A DNA stretch of 64,000 nucleotides, from the NCBI GenBank assembly GCA_964249405.1, contig CAXUBX010000001.1, positions 1 to 64,000 of the forward strand, read 5' to 3'. The translations under genes and the position numbers were made by a program. Source of the DNA: CAXTPV01 sp964249405. Lineage in GTDB: Bacteria; Pseudomonadota; Alphaproteobacteria; Acetobacterales; Acetobacteraceae. Positions 15,675-25,095 of this stretch are shown in pieces; the first letter of the stretch is position 1, and each line of letters begins with the position of its first letter. A model generated the notes under the pieces. That model was not told where the DNA came from. It saw only the letters and a program-made list of their open reading frames with translations, and ran no database searches.

Positions 15675-16175
15675 TCAGGAAGCGGCGAGCCGGGTCACGG
15701 TGCGGAGGTTCCTCGTGGTTCCGGCCCTCGCCCACGTCGGCAGCACGAGGCGGGACCGCCCGATCCCGTCCGGGTAGTGGACGAACAGCGTTCCGGCGAC
15801 GATCCGGAGCGCCTCGCCGCCCGGTCCGGCCGCCTCCGTCGCGGCTTCGTCCGGCGGCGGCGAGGCGGTGAACACCACGCCGATTTTGGCGGGGTCGGCC
15901 GCGGGGAACGGGTTGGCTTCGACGACACCGCGGAGGGCGGACCTCGGTCGGATCACCACCGTGACCGGAGCTTCCATGTGCGTCCGGAGCGATGCCGCGA
16001 GCCGGGACGCCGCCGCGGCCTCGTCCATCGCGGTTTCGAACACCAGGTTGCCGCTCTGCCCGACGGTGCGCACGTCGAGGAGGCCGGCCTCCGAGGCGAG
16101 CGCCTTCAGCGCTTCCATCTTCAGCATGCCCGTCCCGCCGACGTTCACCGCCCGGAGAAACGCAACCATCAGCAT
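15675..16175 (-). CDS. DUF1697 domain-containing protein
   Basis: A 166-residue protein whose start (AFLRAVNVGGTGMLKMEALKALASEAGL) and following VRTVGQSGNLVF are the diagnostic opening of DUF1697, a family of small proteins of unknown function common in bacteria. NPFPAADPAKIGVVF and YPDGIGRSRLVLP...TTRNLRTVTRLA follow in the usual order. It starts at ATG 16175, close to and divergent from the SDR gene at 16206. No role can be inferred. Confidence 0.88.
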   Translation of the reverse strand: MLMVAFLRAVNVGGTGMLKMEALKALASEAGLLDVRTVGQSGNLVFETAMDEAAAASRLAASLRTHMEAPVTVVIRPRSALRGVVEANPFPAADPAKIGVVFTASPPPDEAATEAAGPGGEALRIVAGTLFVHYPDGIGRSRLVLPTWARAGTTRNLRTVTRLAAS

Positions 16176-16205
16176 GGCGACGAGCTTCGGTCAGACGATC
16201 AACGA

Positions 16206-17147
16206 ATGCGAGCGGAACCGGTGGTGAGCGCTGACAATCTGCGACGCCTCGAAGGGCGGGTCGCGATCGTGACCGGCGCCACCGGCGGCCTCGGCTTCGC
16301 GGTGGCGCGGGGTCTCGCGACGCTCGGGGCCGCCGTCGTCATCGCCGGGCGCGACCGCGTGAAGGGGGAGCACGCGCTGGTCCGGATAGCCAACCAGCGA
16401 ACCGCAGGGCCGATACGGTTCCACAGGCTCGATCTCGCCGATCTCGCGTCGGTCCGCGCGTTCGCCGCTTCGGTGGACGCCTGCGACATCCTGGTGAACA
16501 ACGCGGGTCTGATGGGCACGCCCGAGCGCCGCACCACGACGGACGGTTTCGAGCTCCAGCTCGGCACCAACTATCTCGGCCATTTCGCGCTGACCGGGCT
16601 GCTGCTTCCGGCTCTCACGCGCGCCGAGGGGGGCGGCCGGGTGGTCTCGGTCAGCAGCCTCGCGCATCGCAACGCGCGGTTGGAGTTCGGCGACCTGCAA
16701 TCCGAGCGGCGCTACGGCCCGATGCGCGCCTACGGCCAGAGCAAGCTCGCGATGCTGGTCTTCGCGATCGAGCTCCAGCGCCGGGCCACTTCGCAGGGAT
16801 GGGCCCTCACGAGCCTCGCCGCGCATCCCGGGTTCGCGGCGACGGACATCATCCGGAACGAGACCGTCTCGCCGCTCCGGCAGCTGGCGAACCCGGCGAT
16901 GCGCTTCGTCGTCAACCTGGTCGGCCAATCGGCCGAGGAAGGCGCCCGCCCCGTCCTCGTCGCCGCGGCGGGGACCGAGGCGCGTGGCGGCACCTACTGG
17001 GGCCCCGGCGGATGGGGAGAGATCAAGGGCGCCCCGGCGCCGTCCCGCATCATGCCCCAGGCGAACGACCCGGACACCGGGCGTCGTCTCTGGTCGGTCT
17101 CCGAGCGGCTGACCGGCGTCACGTTCGGAACGGCGCCGGCACCTTGA
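16206..17147 (+). CDS. SDR family oxidoreductase, retinol-dehydrogenase-like
   Basis: A 313-residue protein with the SDR cofactor motif TGATGGLGFAVARG, an Arg after the second strand (AGRDRVKG) that predicts NADP(H), NNAGLMG, SVSSLAHR and the catalytic YGQSK. The long C-terminal half (HPGFAATDI...GGTYWGPGGWGEIKGAP) is typical of the retinol dehydrogenase/WWOX-like group. The start could also be one of two adjacent GTG codons at 16221-16226. Its stop overlaps the ATG of the DHDPS-family gene. The substrate is unknown. Confidence 0.85.
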   Translation: MRAEPVVSADNLRRLEGRVAIVTGATGGLGFAVARGLATLGAAVVIAGRDRVKGEHALVRIANQRTAGPIRFHRLDLADLASVRAFAASVDACDILVNNAGLMGTPERRTTTDGFELQLGTNYLGHFALTGLLLPALTRAEGGGRVVSVSSLAHRNARLEFGDLQSERRYGPMRAYGQSKLAMLVFAIELQRRATSQGWALTSLAAHPGFAATDIIRNETVSPLRQLANPAMRFVVNLVGQSAEEGARPVLVAAAGTEARGGTYWGPGGWGEIKGAPAPSRIMPQANDPDTGRRLWSVSERLTGVTFGTAPAP

Positions 17148-18070
17148 TGGGCAGTGCCGTCCAGGCCGTCCCGCGGACGAGCATCTTTCGTGGCGTCTCG
17201 GCCTTTCCGGTCACCCCGCAGGACGACCGCGGCCGTGTGGATGCTCCCGCCCTCGCCCGGACCCTGGTCCGTCTGCGCGATGCCGGGCTCGGCTCCGTCG
17301 GGCTTCTCGGCAGCACGGGTTCCGCCGTCACCCTCGCCCGCGAGGAGCGGCGACGCGCGATCGAAATTGCCGTCGAGACATTCGGCGGGACGATCCCGCT
17401 CCTGGTCGGGATCGGCGCGCTCCGGACGGACGAGGCCATCCGTTTCGGCGAGGATGCGCGCGAGATCGGCGCCGATGCCGTGCTGCTCGCGCCCGTCTCC
17501 TACATCCCGCTCAACGAGGACGAGGTCGCGGTCCATTGCGAGACGGTCGCGCGCACGGTCGGTCTCCCGCTCTGCCTCTATAACAATCCGGTCACGACAC
17601 GCTTCACCTTCACGCCGGCCCTGATCGCCCGTCTCAGCCGCGTCGTCGGGATCGTCGCGGTCAAGAACCCGGCCGGCGGCGAGGACGCGACCGAGGACGG
17701 GATCACCTCGCTTCGGCGCGCGGCGGCACCCGGCTTCTCGGTTGGCTGGAGTGTCGACGCCCATGCGGCCGACGCGCTGATCGCCGGCGGCGATGCCTGG
17801 TACAGCGTCGCCGCCGGTCTGTTTCCCGCGCCTTGCGTCGCGATCGCGGCGGCGGCGGCGGCCGGCGATCTCGGAGAGGCGCGCGCCCGGAATGGTCGGA
17901 TGCGTCCGCTCTGGAACCTCTTCGTCGAATGGTCCGGGTATCGGGTCGCCCATGAGGCGGCGCGCCTGCTCGGACTGACGCCCCACCCGGCCCCGCTTCC
18001 GATCCTGCCGCTCCCTGCGCATGCCGTGGAACGCCTCGCAGACACGATCCGAGGCCTGGAGCTCGCGTGA
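17147..18070 (+). CDS. Dihydrodipicolinate synthase family protein
   Basis: A 307-residue class I aldolase-type (beta/alpha)8 barrel. The Schiff-base Lys is in VVGIVAVKNPAGG, and the YNNP motif carries the catalytic-region Tyr. The phosphate/carboxylate loop that is usually GTTGE reads GSTGSAVTL here, so the substrate is probably not aspartate semialdehyde. This and the neighbours (SDR, acetamidase) suggest a catabolic aldolase such as a keto-sugar-acid or hydroxyproline-pathway enzyme rather than DapA. It is coupled to the SDR gene through a TGATG overlap. Confidence 0.85.
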   Translation: MGSAVQAVPRTSIFRGVSAFPVTPQDDRGRVDAPALARTLVRLRDAGLGSVGLLGSTGSAVTLAREERRRAIEIAVETFGGTIPLLVGIGALRTDEAIRFGEDAREIGADAVLLAPVSYIPLNEDEVAVHCETVARTVGLPLCLYNNPVTTRFTFTPALIARLSRVVGIVAVKNPAGGEDATEDGITSLRRAAAPGFSVGWSVDAHAADALIAGGDAWYSVAAGLFPAPCVAIAAAAAAGDLGEARARNGRMRPLWNLFVEWSGYRVAHEAARLLGLTPHPAPLPILPLPAHAVERLADTIRGLELA

Positions 18071-18098
18071 TGCACGAAGCGAGGGGGGACGTCGCCCG

Positions 18099-19061
18099 AT
18101 GAACACAGCGCCTGGCCGGCACACGATCCATGCGGCGCAGCATCACCATGGCTGGAACCATGCGTTCCCGCCGATCCGGCACGTGGCACCGGGCGAGACG
18201 ATCGTGTTCGAGACCGTGGACAGCTCCGGCGGACAACTCTCGCCGCGCGCGACCGTCGAGACCGTTCGCGCGCTCGACTTCGGACTGGTGAACCCCGTCA
18301 CCGGCCCGGTCTTCGTGGATGGCGCCGAGCCCGGCGACGCCCTTCGCGTCGCGGTCGAACATTTCGCTCCGGTCGAGAGGGACGGCGCGGCCTGGGGCTG
18401 GACCGCGAACATTCCGGGCTTCGGCCTGCTTGCCGACGAGTTCCCGGATCCGGCGCTCCATCTCTGGCAGTACGACGCGTCGTCGCGAACGCCGGCCCTG
18501 TTCGGCAGCTTCGCCCGCGTGCCCCTCAAGCCGTTCGCCGGCACGATCGGCGTGGCACCGCGCGAGCCCGGTCTCCATTCGATCGTCCCGCCGCGCCGGA
18601 TCGGCGGCAATCTCGACATCCGCGACCTCGCCGCGGGCACCACGCTCGTGCTTCCGGTGGAGGTGCCGGGCGCGCTGTTCTCGGTCGGGGACACCCATGC
18701 CGCCCAGGGGGACGGCGAAGTATGCGGCACCGCGATCGAGAGCCCGATGGCGGTGGCACTCCGCTTCGAGATCGTGAAAGGAGGGGCGCCGCGCTTCCCG
18801 CGGTTCGAGCTCCCCGGACCGCCGACGTCGCACCTCGACGCACGCGGCTACGACGTCACGACGGGCATCGGCCCCGACCTCCTCGCGAGTGCGCGGGACG
18901 CCGTCCGCGAGGCGATCGACCTGCTGACCGCGCGGCACGGCATGACGGCGGTCGAGGCCTACATGCTGGCGAGCGTCGCCGCCGATCTCCGGATCAGCGA
19001 GATCGTCGACGTCCCGAACGTCGTCGTCTCGTTGTACATTCCACGCGCCCTGTTCGACTGA
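18099..19061 (+). CDS. Acetamidase/formamidase family protein
   Basis: A 320-residue member of the FmdA/AmdA family of zinc-dependent short-chain amidases that release ammonia from formamide or acetamide. Family signatures are the His-rich start (HTIHAAQHHHGWN), NPVTGPVFVDGAEPGDAL, GNLDIRDLAAGTTLVLPVEVPGALFSVGDTHAAQGDGEVCGTAIE and a C-terminus rich in Val/Ile (VEAYMLASVAADLRISEIVD). The ATG follows a strong GAGGGGGG site. It lies 28 bases after the DHDPS-family gene and 11 bases before fumC, so it is probably in one transcript with both. The true amide is unknown. Confidence 0.85.
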   Translation: MNTAPGRHTIHAAQHHHGWNHAFPPIRHVAPGETIVFETVDSSGGQLSPRATVETVRALDFGLVNPVTGPVFVDGAEPGDALRVAVEHFAPVERDGAAWGWTANIPGFGLLADEFPDPALHLWQYDASSRTPALFGSFARVPLKPFAGTIGVAPREPGLHSIVPPRRIGGNLDIRDLAAGTTLVLPVEVPGALFSVGDTHAAQGDGEVCGTAIESPMAVALRFEIVKGGAPRFPRFELPGPPTSHLDARGYDVTTGIGPDLLASARDAVREAIDLLTARHGMTAVEAYMLASVAADLRISEIVDVPNVVVSLYIPRALFD

Positions 19062-19072
19062 AGGAGGACCGC

Positions 19073-20464
19073 ATGCGTCAGGAACGCGACAGCATGGGTG
19101 TGATCGACGTGCCCGACGACGTGCTCTGGGGTGCCCAGACCGCGCGTTCGATCCACTATTTCAGCATCGGCCGCGACCTGATGCCGCCCGAGCTGATCGG
19201 CGCCTACGCGATCCTCAAGCGCGCCTCGGCGACCGCCAATCACGAGGGCGGCAGGCTCGATGCCGAACGGCACGCGCTAATCATCCGTGCCTGCGACGAG
19301 ATCCGTGCCGGGACGCATGACGACCAGTTCCCGCTTCATGTCTGGATGACCGGCAGCGGCACCCAGTTCAACATGAACGTCAACGAGGTGATCTCGAACC
19401 GCGCCTGTCAGCTGGCGGGAACGGCGCTCGGCTCGAAGACGCCGGTGCATCCGAACGACCATTGCAACATGTCGCAGTCGTCGAACGACAATTTTCCGAC
19501 CGCGATGACCATCGCGGCCGCGCTTGGCGCCGAGGATCGACTTCTCCCATCGCTCCAGGCCCTGCACGACGCGATCGCCGAAAAGGCCGCGTCGTGGGAC
19601 GCGATCATCAAGATCGGCCGCACCCACATGCAGGATGCGACGCCGATCACGCTCGGCCAGGAATGGTCGGGCTACGCGGGGATGCTCGCCGACGGGATCG
19701 AGCGGATCAGGGCGGCGCTGCCCGGCGTGCACCGTCTGGCACTCGGCGGCACCGCGGTCGGCACCGGCATCAACGCGGCGCCGGGCTTCGCCGAGGCCGC
19801 CGCCGCCGAGATCGCCGCGCTGACCGGCCATCCTTTCGTGACCGCGCCCAACAAGTTCACGGTGCAAGGCGCCCACGACGACCTCGTGGCACTCTCGGGC
19901 GCGCTCCGCACGCTCGCGGTCTCGCTCTACAAGATCGCGAACGACATCCGACTGCTCTCCTGCGGCCCGCGTGCCGGGTTCTACGAGCTGCTGATCCCGG
20001 AGAACGAGCCCGGCTCGTCGATCATGCCGGGCAAGGTGAACCCGACGCAGGCGGAAGCGCTGGCGATGCTCGCGGTCCAGGTCATGGCGAACGACGTCGC
20101 GGTCGGCATCGGCGGCGCCGGCGGCCTGCTCGAGATGAACGTCTACAAGCCGCTGATCATCGCGAACCTCATGCAGTCGATCGCCCTGCTCGCCGACGGA
20201 TGCAGGAACTTCCGGGTTTTCCTCGTCGAGGGCACCCGCCCGAACGAAGCGCGGATCGCGGAATACGTCGAGCGCTCGCTGATGCTGGTGACCGCCCTCG
20301 CCCCGGTCATCGGCTATGACAAGGCGGCAGCGATCGCCCACCACGCCTCCGAGCACGACATCACGCTCAGGGAAGCGGCGCTGGCACTCGACGCCGTCAC
20401 CGAAGCCGAGTTCGACCGCGTGGTCGACCCCGCACGGATGATCCATCCTATGGGCTCGGCGTGA
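19073..20464 (+). CDS. fumC: Class II fumarate hydratase
   Basis: A 463-residue fumarase of the TCA cycle, interconverting fumarate and malate without an iron-sulfur cluster. The signatures are SGTQFNMNVNEVISNRA, KIGRTHMQDATPITLGQE and the mobile loop GSSIMPGKVNPTQ with the catalytic Ser. The end has GYDKAAAIAHHA, as in FumC and not as in aspartase. A strong AAGGAGG precedes the ATG. Class II aspartate ammonia-lyase is the main alternative, but the N-terminal DSMGVIDVP and the GYDKAA region favour fumarase. Confidence 0.9.
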   Translation: MRQERDSMGVIDVPDDVLWGAQTARSIHYFSIGRDLMPPELIGAYAILKRASATANHEGGRLDAERHALIIRACDEIRAGTHDDQFPLHVWMTGSGTQFNMNVNEVISNRACQLAGTALGSKTPVHPNDHCNMSQSSNDNFPTAMTIAAALGAEDRLLPSLQALHDAIAEKAASWDAIIKIGRTHMQDATPITLGQEWSGYAGMLADGIERIRAALPGVHRLALGGTAVGTGINAAPGFAEAAAAEIAALTGHPFVTAPNKFTVQGAHDDLVALSGALRTLAVSLYKIANDIRLLSCGPRAGFYELLIPENEPGSSIMPGKVNPTQAEALAMLAVQVMANDVAVGIGGAGGLLEMNVYKPLIIANLMQSIALLADGCRNFRVFLVEGTRPNEARIAEYVERSLMLVTALAPVIGYDKAAAIAHHASEHDITLREAALALDAVTEAEFDRVVDPARMIHPMGSA

Positions 20465-20591
20465 TCGAAGGTCGACCGGGACGCCGTCCCCCACTCGTGC
20501 ACACCCTACGTCGTCGCCGGGTCCGATTGCGACATCTCCGGATCGGAAGGGCCGATCAGCGCATGTGCGACCCCGGCCCGGGGGGACTGCG

Positions 20592-21548
20592 TCAGCAGGA
20601 CGCACCATGTCGGAGGTCGACGGCCTTCCCACCGGTCTTCTGGCCGAGGGACTTGTCGGCGGCGAGACCGCCGCACGACGCGAAACGCGCCTCGCACCTG
20701 TCGTCCCAGATCCCTTCGAGACAACTTCTCTGACCTGAGAAGGTCAACGTGTCTTGATTGATGGCTCGATCGGCGAGAGCGGCCGGATCAGCGACCTTGG
20801 CTCCGCTGATGGCGAGTAGCCGTGCGATGAGAGCATCCCGCGCGGCAATCCCGTCATCGCCCATGAGCGTCTCGAAGCGGCATGACATGACGCCTGGCTG
20901 ATCGAGCCACGCGAGGATGCCGGCGAACAAGCCGATGAGTTCGGGTCCGAAGGTTTCGAGAAAAGCGACCATCCGATTGGAGCCTGCCGCTTCGGCAATC
21001 CAGGCGCGGCGCAGCGTGTCGCCTCGCTCCGGGTCGGCGCGCATCCTTCGCTCCTCGAAACGCATCATCGAGAGGAGCGCCGCGCGAGGCTCGCGAAGTG
21101 CGACGATGACGGCGAAGTCAGCGAGCGCTGTCGCGGCGCGTTCGGAAAACGGGACGTGTCCAACGGCAAACTGGCCTTCATGAACCAGGGAGAGTGATTG
21201 CTCGAAGGCAAGACCCGTGCTGAGCGTCCGTGCTCGTGACAGCCGCTGCGCATTGGCGACACCGCGATAGTCGCTCGTCTCGTTTACGTCGACGTGAACT
21301 TCGAGGTCGACGAGCCCGGCTTCGTGGAGAAGTCGGCCGATGAGATAGGTGCCGGCTTTCGGCATGGAGGTGACGAAGCATCGCCGCTCGCCGGCACCTC
21401 GCTCGAACTTGAGCCCGAGCACTCCATCAGAACGTGCGACGACGGGAAGCGGGCGCCCGCGGGTACGGAGCACAAGAGCAGGAACAACGCGACGACGGAA
21501 AGGATTGAAAGTCAAGATCGCTGCCATCCACGCTGTTCTCGATGTCAC
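20592..21548 (-). CDS. Sulfotransferase-like protein
   Basis: A protein of up to 318 residues with a nucleotide-binding loop near residue 60 (TSMPKAGTYLIGRLL) that matches the PAPS 5'-phosphosulfate loop of sulfotransferases. A second segment, VIVALREPRAALLSMMRFEE, matches the 3'-phosphate motif with its Arg and Ser. The enzyme would move sulfate from PAPS to an alcohol or sugar. The start is uncertain: GTG 21548 or ATG 21527. Codon choice looks less GC-biased than in purF or fumC, which suggests later acquisition. It lies 22 bases after purF on the same strand. Confidence 0.7.
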   Translation of the reverse strand: MTSRTAWMAAILTFNPFRRRVVPALVLRTRGRPLPVVARSDGVLGLKFERGAGERRCFVTSMPKAGTYLIGRLLHEAGLVDLEVHVDVNETSDYRGVANAQRLSRARTLSTGLAFEQSLSLVHEGQFAVGHVPFSERAATALADFAVIVALREPRAALLSMMRFEERRMRADPERGDTLRRAWIAEAAGSNRMVAFLETFGPELIGLFAGILAWLDQPGVMSCRFETLMGDDGIAARDALIARLLAISGAKVADPAALADRAINQDTLTFSGQRSCLEGIWDDRCEARFASCGGLAADKSLGQKTGGKAVDLRHGASC

Positions 21549-21570
21549 CGACCTGCGCGGGATCCCTCGA

Positions 21571-23061
21571 CTACGACGCGACTTCCATCTGGTGCGTTCG
21601 CTTCGGCGTGCTGTCCGCCGTGTCGGTCAGCTCGATCGGATAGTCGCCGGTGAAACAGGCGTCGCAGAACCCGGGCTTCGCCGGATCGCGTGCGGGGCGG
21701 CCGAGTGCCCGGTAGAGTCCGTCGAGCGAGATGAAGGCCAGGCTGTCGGCGCCGATCAGCCGCGCCATCTCGGCGACCGAGTGACGGGCGGCAAGCAGCT
21801 TGCCCCGCTCGGGCGTGTCGATCCCGTAGAAGCAGGAATGGGTCGTCGGCGGCGACGAGATCCGCATGTGGACCTCCGCCGCACCCGCGGCCCGGACCAT
21901 CTCGACGATCTTCTTGCTGGTGGTGCCGCGCACGATGCTGTCGTCGACCAGGATGACGCGCCGCCCCTGGAGCACCGAGCGGTTGGCGGAATGCTTCAGC
22001 TTCACGCCGAGATGGCGGATCTGGTCGGTGGGCTCGATGAAGGTGCGTCCGACATAGTGGTTGCGGATGATGCCGAGCTCGAAGGGAACGCCGCTTTCGG
22101 TCGCGAAGCCCATCGCCGCCGGGACGCCGGAATCGGGCACCGGCACCACGACGTCGGCCGCGACCCCGCTCTCGCGCGCGAGCTCGGCGCCGATCCGCTT
22201 GCGTGCGTCGTAGACCGCGCGTTTGTCGAGCACACTGTCGGGACGGGCGAAGTAGATGTATTCGAAGACGCAGAACCGCTCCGCCTGCCGATCGAAGGGC
22301 CGGACCGAACGGACGCCGGTGTCGTCGATGATGATGATCTCGCCCGGTTCGACGTCGCGCACGACCTCGGCGTCCACGATGTCGAGGGCGCAGGTCTCGG
22401 AGGCGAGCACGAAGGCGCCGCCGTTCTCGCCGCCTCGGACGCGGCCGAGCAGGAGCGGGCGTACGCCGAGGGGATCGCGGACCCCGATCAGCGCGTCGCG
22501 CGAGAGCGCCACCAGCGAGTAGGCACCGACCACCTGCTTCAGGGCGTCGATCAACCGGTCGACCACCGTCGAATAGAGGCTGATCGCGATCAGGTGGATG
22601 AAGACCTCGCTGTCGGTCGTCGACTGGAATAGGCAGCCGCGGCGGACGAGCTGCCGTCGCAGCCCGAACGCATTGGTCAGGTTGCCGTTATGCGCGACCG
22701 CGAACCCGCCGAACTCGAAATCGCCATAGAGCGGCTGCACGTTGCGCAGCACCGTATCGCCGGTGGTCGCGTAGCGGTTGTGGCCGACGGCGGCGTGGCC
22801 GGAGAGCGAGGCGATCACTCTGGCGTCGCCGTAGGTGTCGCCGACCAGCCCGAGCGCCTTGTGCTGGTGGAAGCGCGCGCCGTCGAACGAGACGATCCCG
22901 GTTGCCTCCTGCCCGCGATGCTGGAGCGCGTGCAGGCCGAGCGCGGTCAGGGCAGCGGCGTCGTTGTTACGCCAGATCCCGAAGACGCCGCATTCCTCGC
23001 GCGGATGGTCGTCGTCCCCGAACGGGTCGAGGCGGAGCGCGCTGTCCTGCATGTCTTCCAT
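21571..23061 (-). CDS. purF: Amidophosphoribosyltransferase
   Basis: A 496-residue enzyme for the first step of purine synthesis, PRPP plus glutamine to phosphoribosylamine. A short propeptide ends at EE before CGVFGIW, whose Cys becomes the catalytic N-terminal nucleophile. Further signatures are LHALQHRGQEATGI, NRYATTG, AHNGNLTN, GVRDPLGVRPL and the PRPP loop VILVDDSIVRGTTSKKIV. The C-terminus has PGFCDACFTGDYP. Downstream of cvpA on the same strand, the classic cvpA-purF pair. Confidence 0.96.
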   Translation of the reverse strand: MEDMQDSALRLDPFGDDDHPREECGVFGIWRNNDAAALTALGLHALQHRGQEATGIVSFDGARFHQHKALGLVGDTYGDARVIASLSGHAAVGHNRYATTGDTVLRNVQPLYGDFEFGGFAVAHNGNLTNAFGLRRQLVRRGCLFQSTTDSEVFIHLIAISLYSTVVDRLIDALKQVVGAYSLVALSRDALIGVRDPLGVRPLLLGRVRGGENGGAFVLASETCALDIVDAEVVRDVEPGEIIIIDDTGVRSVRPFDRQAERFCVFEYIYFARPDSVLDKRAVYDARKRIGAELARESGVAADVVVPVPDSGVPAAMGFATESGVPFELGIIRNHYVGRTFIEPTDQIRHLGVKLKHSANRSVLQGRRVILVDDSIVRGTTSKKIVEMVRAAGAAEVHMRISSPPTTHSCFYGIDTPERGKLLAARHSVAEMARLIGADSLAFISLDGLYRALGRPARDPAKPGFCDACFTGDYPIELTDTADSTPKRTHQMEVAS

Positions 23062-23062
23062 C

Positions 23063-23608
23063 CTATACCTTCTGCCCGTCGACAGGTCCCTTGTCGGCGG
23101 GCGGCGGTGCCACGTTCGGCCGGTCCGGCGCAGGCACGATCGTCACCGCCCAGTGGGCGCCGGCGAAAGCGAGTGGCACGGCGGCCGCCCGGCGGAACGG
23201 GGCAGGCCACTCCGAGGGTGGGGTGACCAGACCGGCGACGACGTAGGCGACCGCCAGGAGCACCGCCCCGCGGATCGCGCCGAAGACAAAGCCGAGAACC
23301 CGGTCGATCCCGCCGAACGGCGTCGATTGCACGAGCCGCGCGGCCGCGTTCGCGACCGCCGAGAAGATCAGAAGCAGAACGAGGAAGCCGATTGCCGCCG
23401 CGACCGCGTCGCCGGCGAGCGGTTCGAGGCCGAGCCGGAGCGCGAAACGGCGGAACGGCGGGTCGAGCAGCGGGAACAGGGCGAACGCGCCGATCGCGGC
23501 ACCCACCCAGGCCGCGAGCCCGAGCACCTCGCGAACGAAGCCGCGGGCCAGACCGAACAGCGCGGAGATGACGAGGATCGCGATCGCCGCGATATCGACC
23601 GGGTTCAT
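23063..23608 (-). CDS. cvpA: CvpA family membrane protein
   Basis: A 181-residue protein with four hydrophobic helices, beginning NPVDIAAIAILVISALFGLARGFVREVLGLAAWVGA, the CvpA opening. The helical part is followed by FGGIDRVLGFVFGAIRGAVLL, also conserved in the family, and a polar Pro-rich tail. Known as colicin V production protein; its role in the inner membrane is not settled. The stop lies one base from the purF start, so both are made from one message. Confidence 0.88.
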   Translation of the reverse strand: MNPVDIAAIAILVISALFGLARGFVREVLGLAAWVGAAIGAFALFPLLDPPFRRFALRLGLEPLAGDAVAAAIGFLVLLLIFSAVANAAARLVQSTPFGGIDRVLGFVFGAIRGAVLLAVAYVVAGLVTPPSEWPAPFRRAAAVPLAFAGAHWAVTIVPAPDRPNVAPPPADKGPVDGQKV

Positions 23609-23693
23609 GCCTTGCCATCCGGAGGGGGGATCCGACACGCGGTCATATCGTGTGGCGGAACACCGGTTTGGAGGGCACGAAGCGGGGAGGCCG

Positions 23694-25094
23694 TCAATCC
23701 GCCTCGGCCCCCGTGAAACCGGACACCAGATCGGACAGGTGGCCGATCTCGGTGAGCGCGAGCCCCTCCGGCGGAGCGAGCGCCCGGCCGCCACGAGCGA
23801 CCCGCCGGGGCAGCACCGCGCGCGAGAACCCGAGCTTCTGCGCCTCCTTGAGCCGCCCATCCCCCTGCGCCACCTGCCGGACCTCGCCCGAGAGCCCGAC
23901 CTCGCCGAAATAGACGGCATCGGCGTCGGTCGGGCGGTCCACCGCGGCCGAGGCGAGTGCCGCCGCGATCGCGAGATCGGCGGCCGGCTCGTTCACCCGG
24001 AGGCCGCCGGCGATATTGAGATGGATATCGAACCCGCCGAGCTTGAGGCCGCAACGCGCGTCGAGCACGGCGAGCAGCATGGCGAGGCGCGACGCGTCGG
24101 CGCCGACCACCGCGCGGCGGGGTGCGCCGCCGCCGGCGTTCGGGCTCAGCAGCGCCTGTATCTCGAGCAGGACCGGCCGCGTCCCCTCGATGCCGGCGAA
24201 CACCGCCGAGCCCGACACGTTGCCGCGCCGCTCGGCGAGGAACAGCGCTGACGGGTTCGCGACCTCGGCGAGGCCGCTCGCGGTCATCTCGAAGACGCCG
24301 ATCTCGTCGGTCGCGCCGAACCGGTTCTTGTTGGCACGCAGGATCCGGAACTGATGGCCACGATCGCCTTCGAAATGGAGCACCGCATCCACCATGTGCT
24401 CCAGCACGCGCGGGCCCGCGAGGGCACCGTCCTTGGTCACGTGGCCGACCAGGATCAGCGCGAAGCCGCGACTTTTCGCGAGCCGGATCAGCTCGAAACC
24501 GGCGGCCCGGACCTGCGCGACCGAGCCGGGCGCACTCTCGATCCCGTCGAGCCACATGGTCTGGATGCTGTCGATCACCACGAGCCGCGCGTCCCGCTCC
24601 GCCTCGATCGCGCGCGCGATCGCGCGGACGTCGATCGCGGCGGCGAGCGAGAGCGAGGGCGCGCGCAATCCGAGCCGCCCGGCCCGGAGCCGAAGCTGGT
24701 CGATCGCCTCCTCGCCTGACACGTAGAGCACCCGGGCGCCGCCTCGCGCGACGCCGGACGCCGCCTGGATCAGCAGGGTCGACTTGCCGATCCCGGGATC
24801 GCCGCCGACCAGCACGGCGGACGCCGGCACGAGGCCGCCGCCCAGGACCCGGTCGAGCTCGTCGATCTCGGTCGGCGTGCGCGGCGGCGGCCGGCTCTCG
24901 CCCTCCAGCCCGACGAAACGGACCTTCGGCGCCGAGCCCCTGGCGTCCCGGCCGGGACTTCCCAGGGCCGGACCGCCGGCTCCCTCCTCCTCGTGAAGCG
25001 TGTTCCACTCGCCGCAGGCCTCGCAGCGTCCCGTCCACTTGGCCTCCGCGTGACCGCAGTTGGCGCAGACATACCGTGTGCCGCGCGCCGCCAT
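23694..25094 (-). CDS. radA: DNA repair protein RadA
   Basis: A 466-residue RecA-related helicase for branch migration during recombination. It has the N-terminal four-Cys zinc finger (YVCANCGHAEAKWTGRCEACGEW), the Walker A loop GGDPGIGKST near residue 96, the RadA-specific KNRFG motif, and a Lon-like C-terminal domain ending in LSDLVSGF. ATG 25094 gives a start directly before the zinc finger; the frame stays open upstream. It is the gene before cvpA on the same strand, with 85 bases between them. Confidence 0.95.
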   Translation of the reverse strand: MAARGTRYVCANCGHAEAKWTGRCEACGEWNTLHEEEGAGGPALGSPGRDARGSAPKVRFVGLEGESRPPPRTPTEIDELDRVLGGGLVPASAVLVGGDPGIGKSTLLIQAASGVARGGARVLYVSGEEAIDQLRLRAGRLGLRAPSLSLAAAIDVRAIARAIEAERDARLVVIDSIQTMWLDGIESAPGSVAQVRAAGFELIRLAKSRGFALILVGHVTKDGALAGPRVLEHMVDAVLHFEGDRGHQFRILRANKNRFGATDEIGVFEMTASGLAEVANPSALFLAERRGNVSGSAVFAGIEGTRPVLLEIQALLSPNAGGGAPRRAVVGADASRLAMLLAVLDARCGLKLGGFDIHLNIAGGLRVNEPAADLAIAAALASAAVDRPTDADAVYFGEVGLSGEVRQVAQGDGRLKEAQKLGFSRAVLPRRVARGGRALAPPEGLALTEIGHLSDLVSGFTGAEAD

Positions 25095-25095
25095 C

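Noticed and set aside
19073..20464. Aspartate ammonia-lyase in place of fumarase
   Set aside because: The N-terminal DSMGVIDVP, the C-terminal GYDKAA region and length fit FumC better, although the two families are close.
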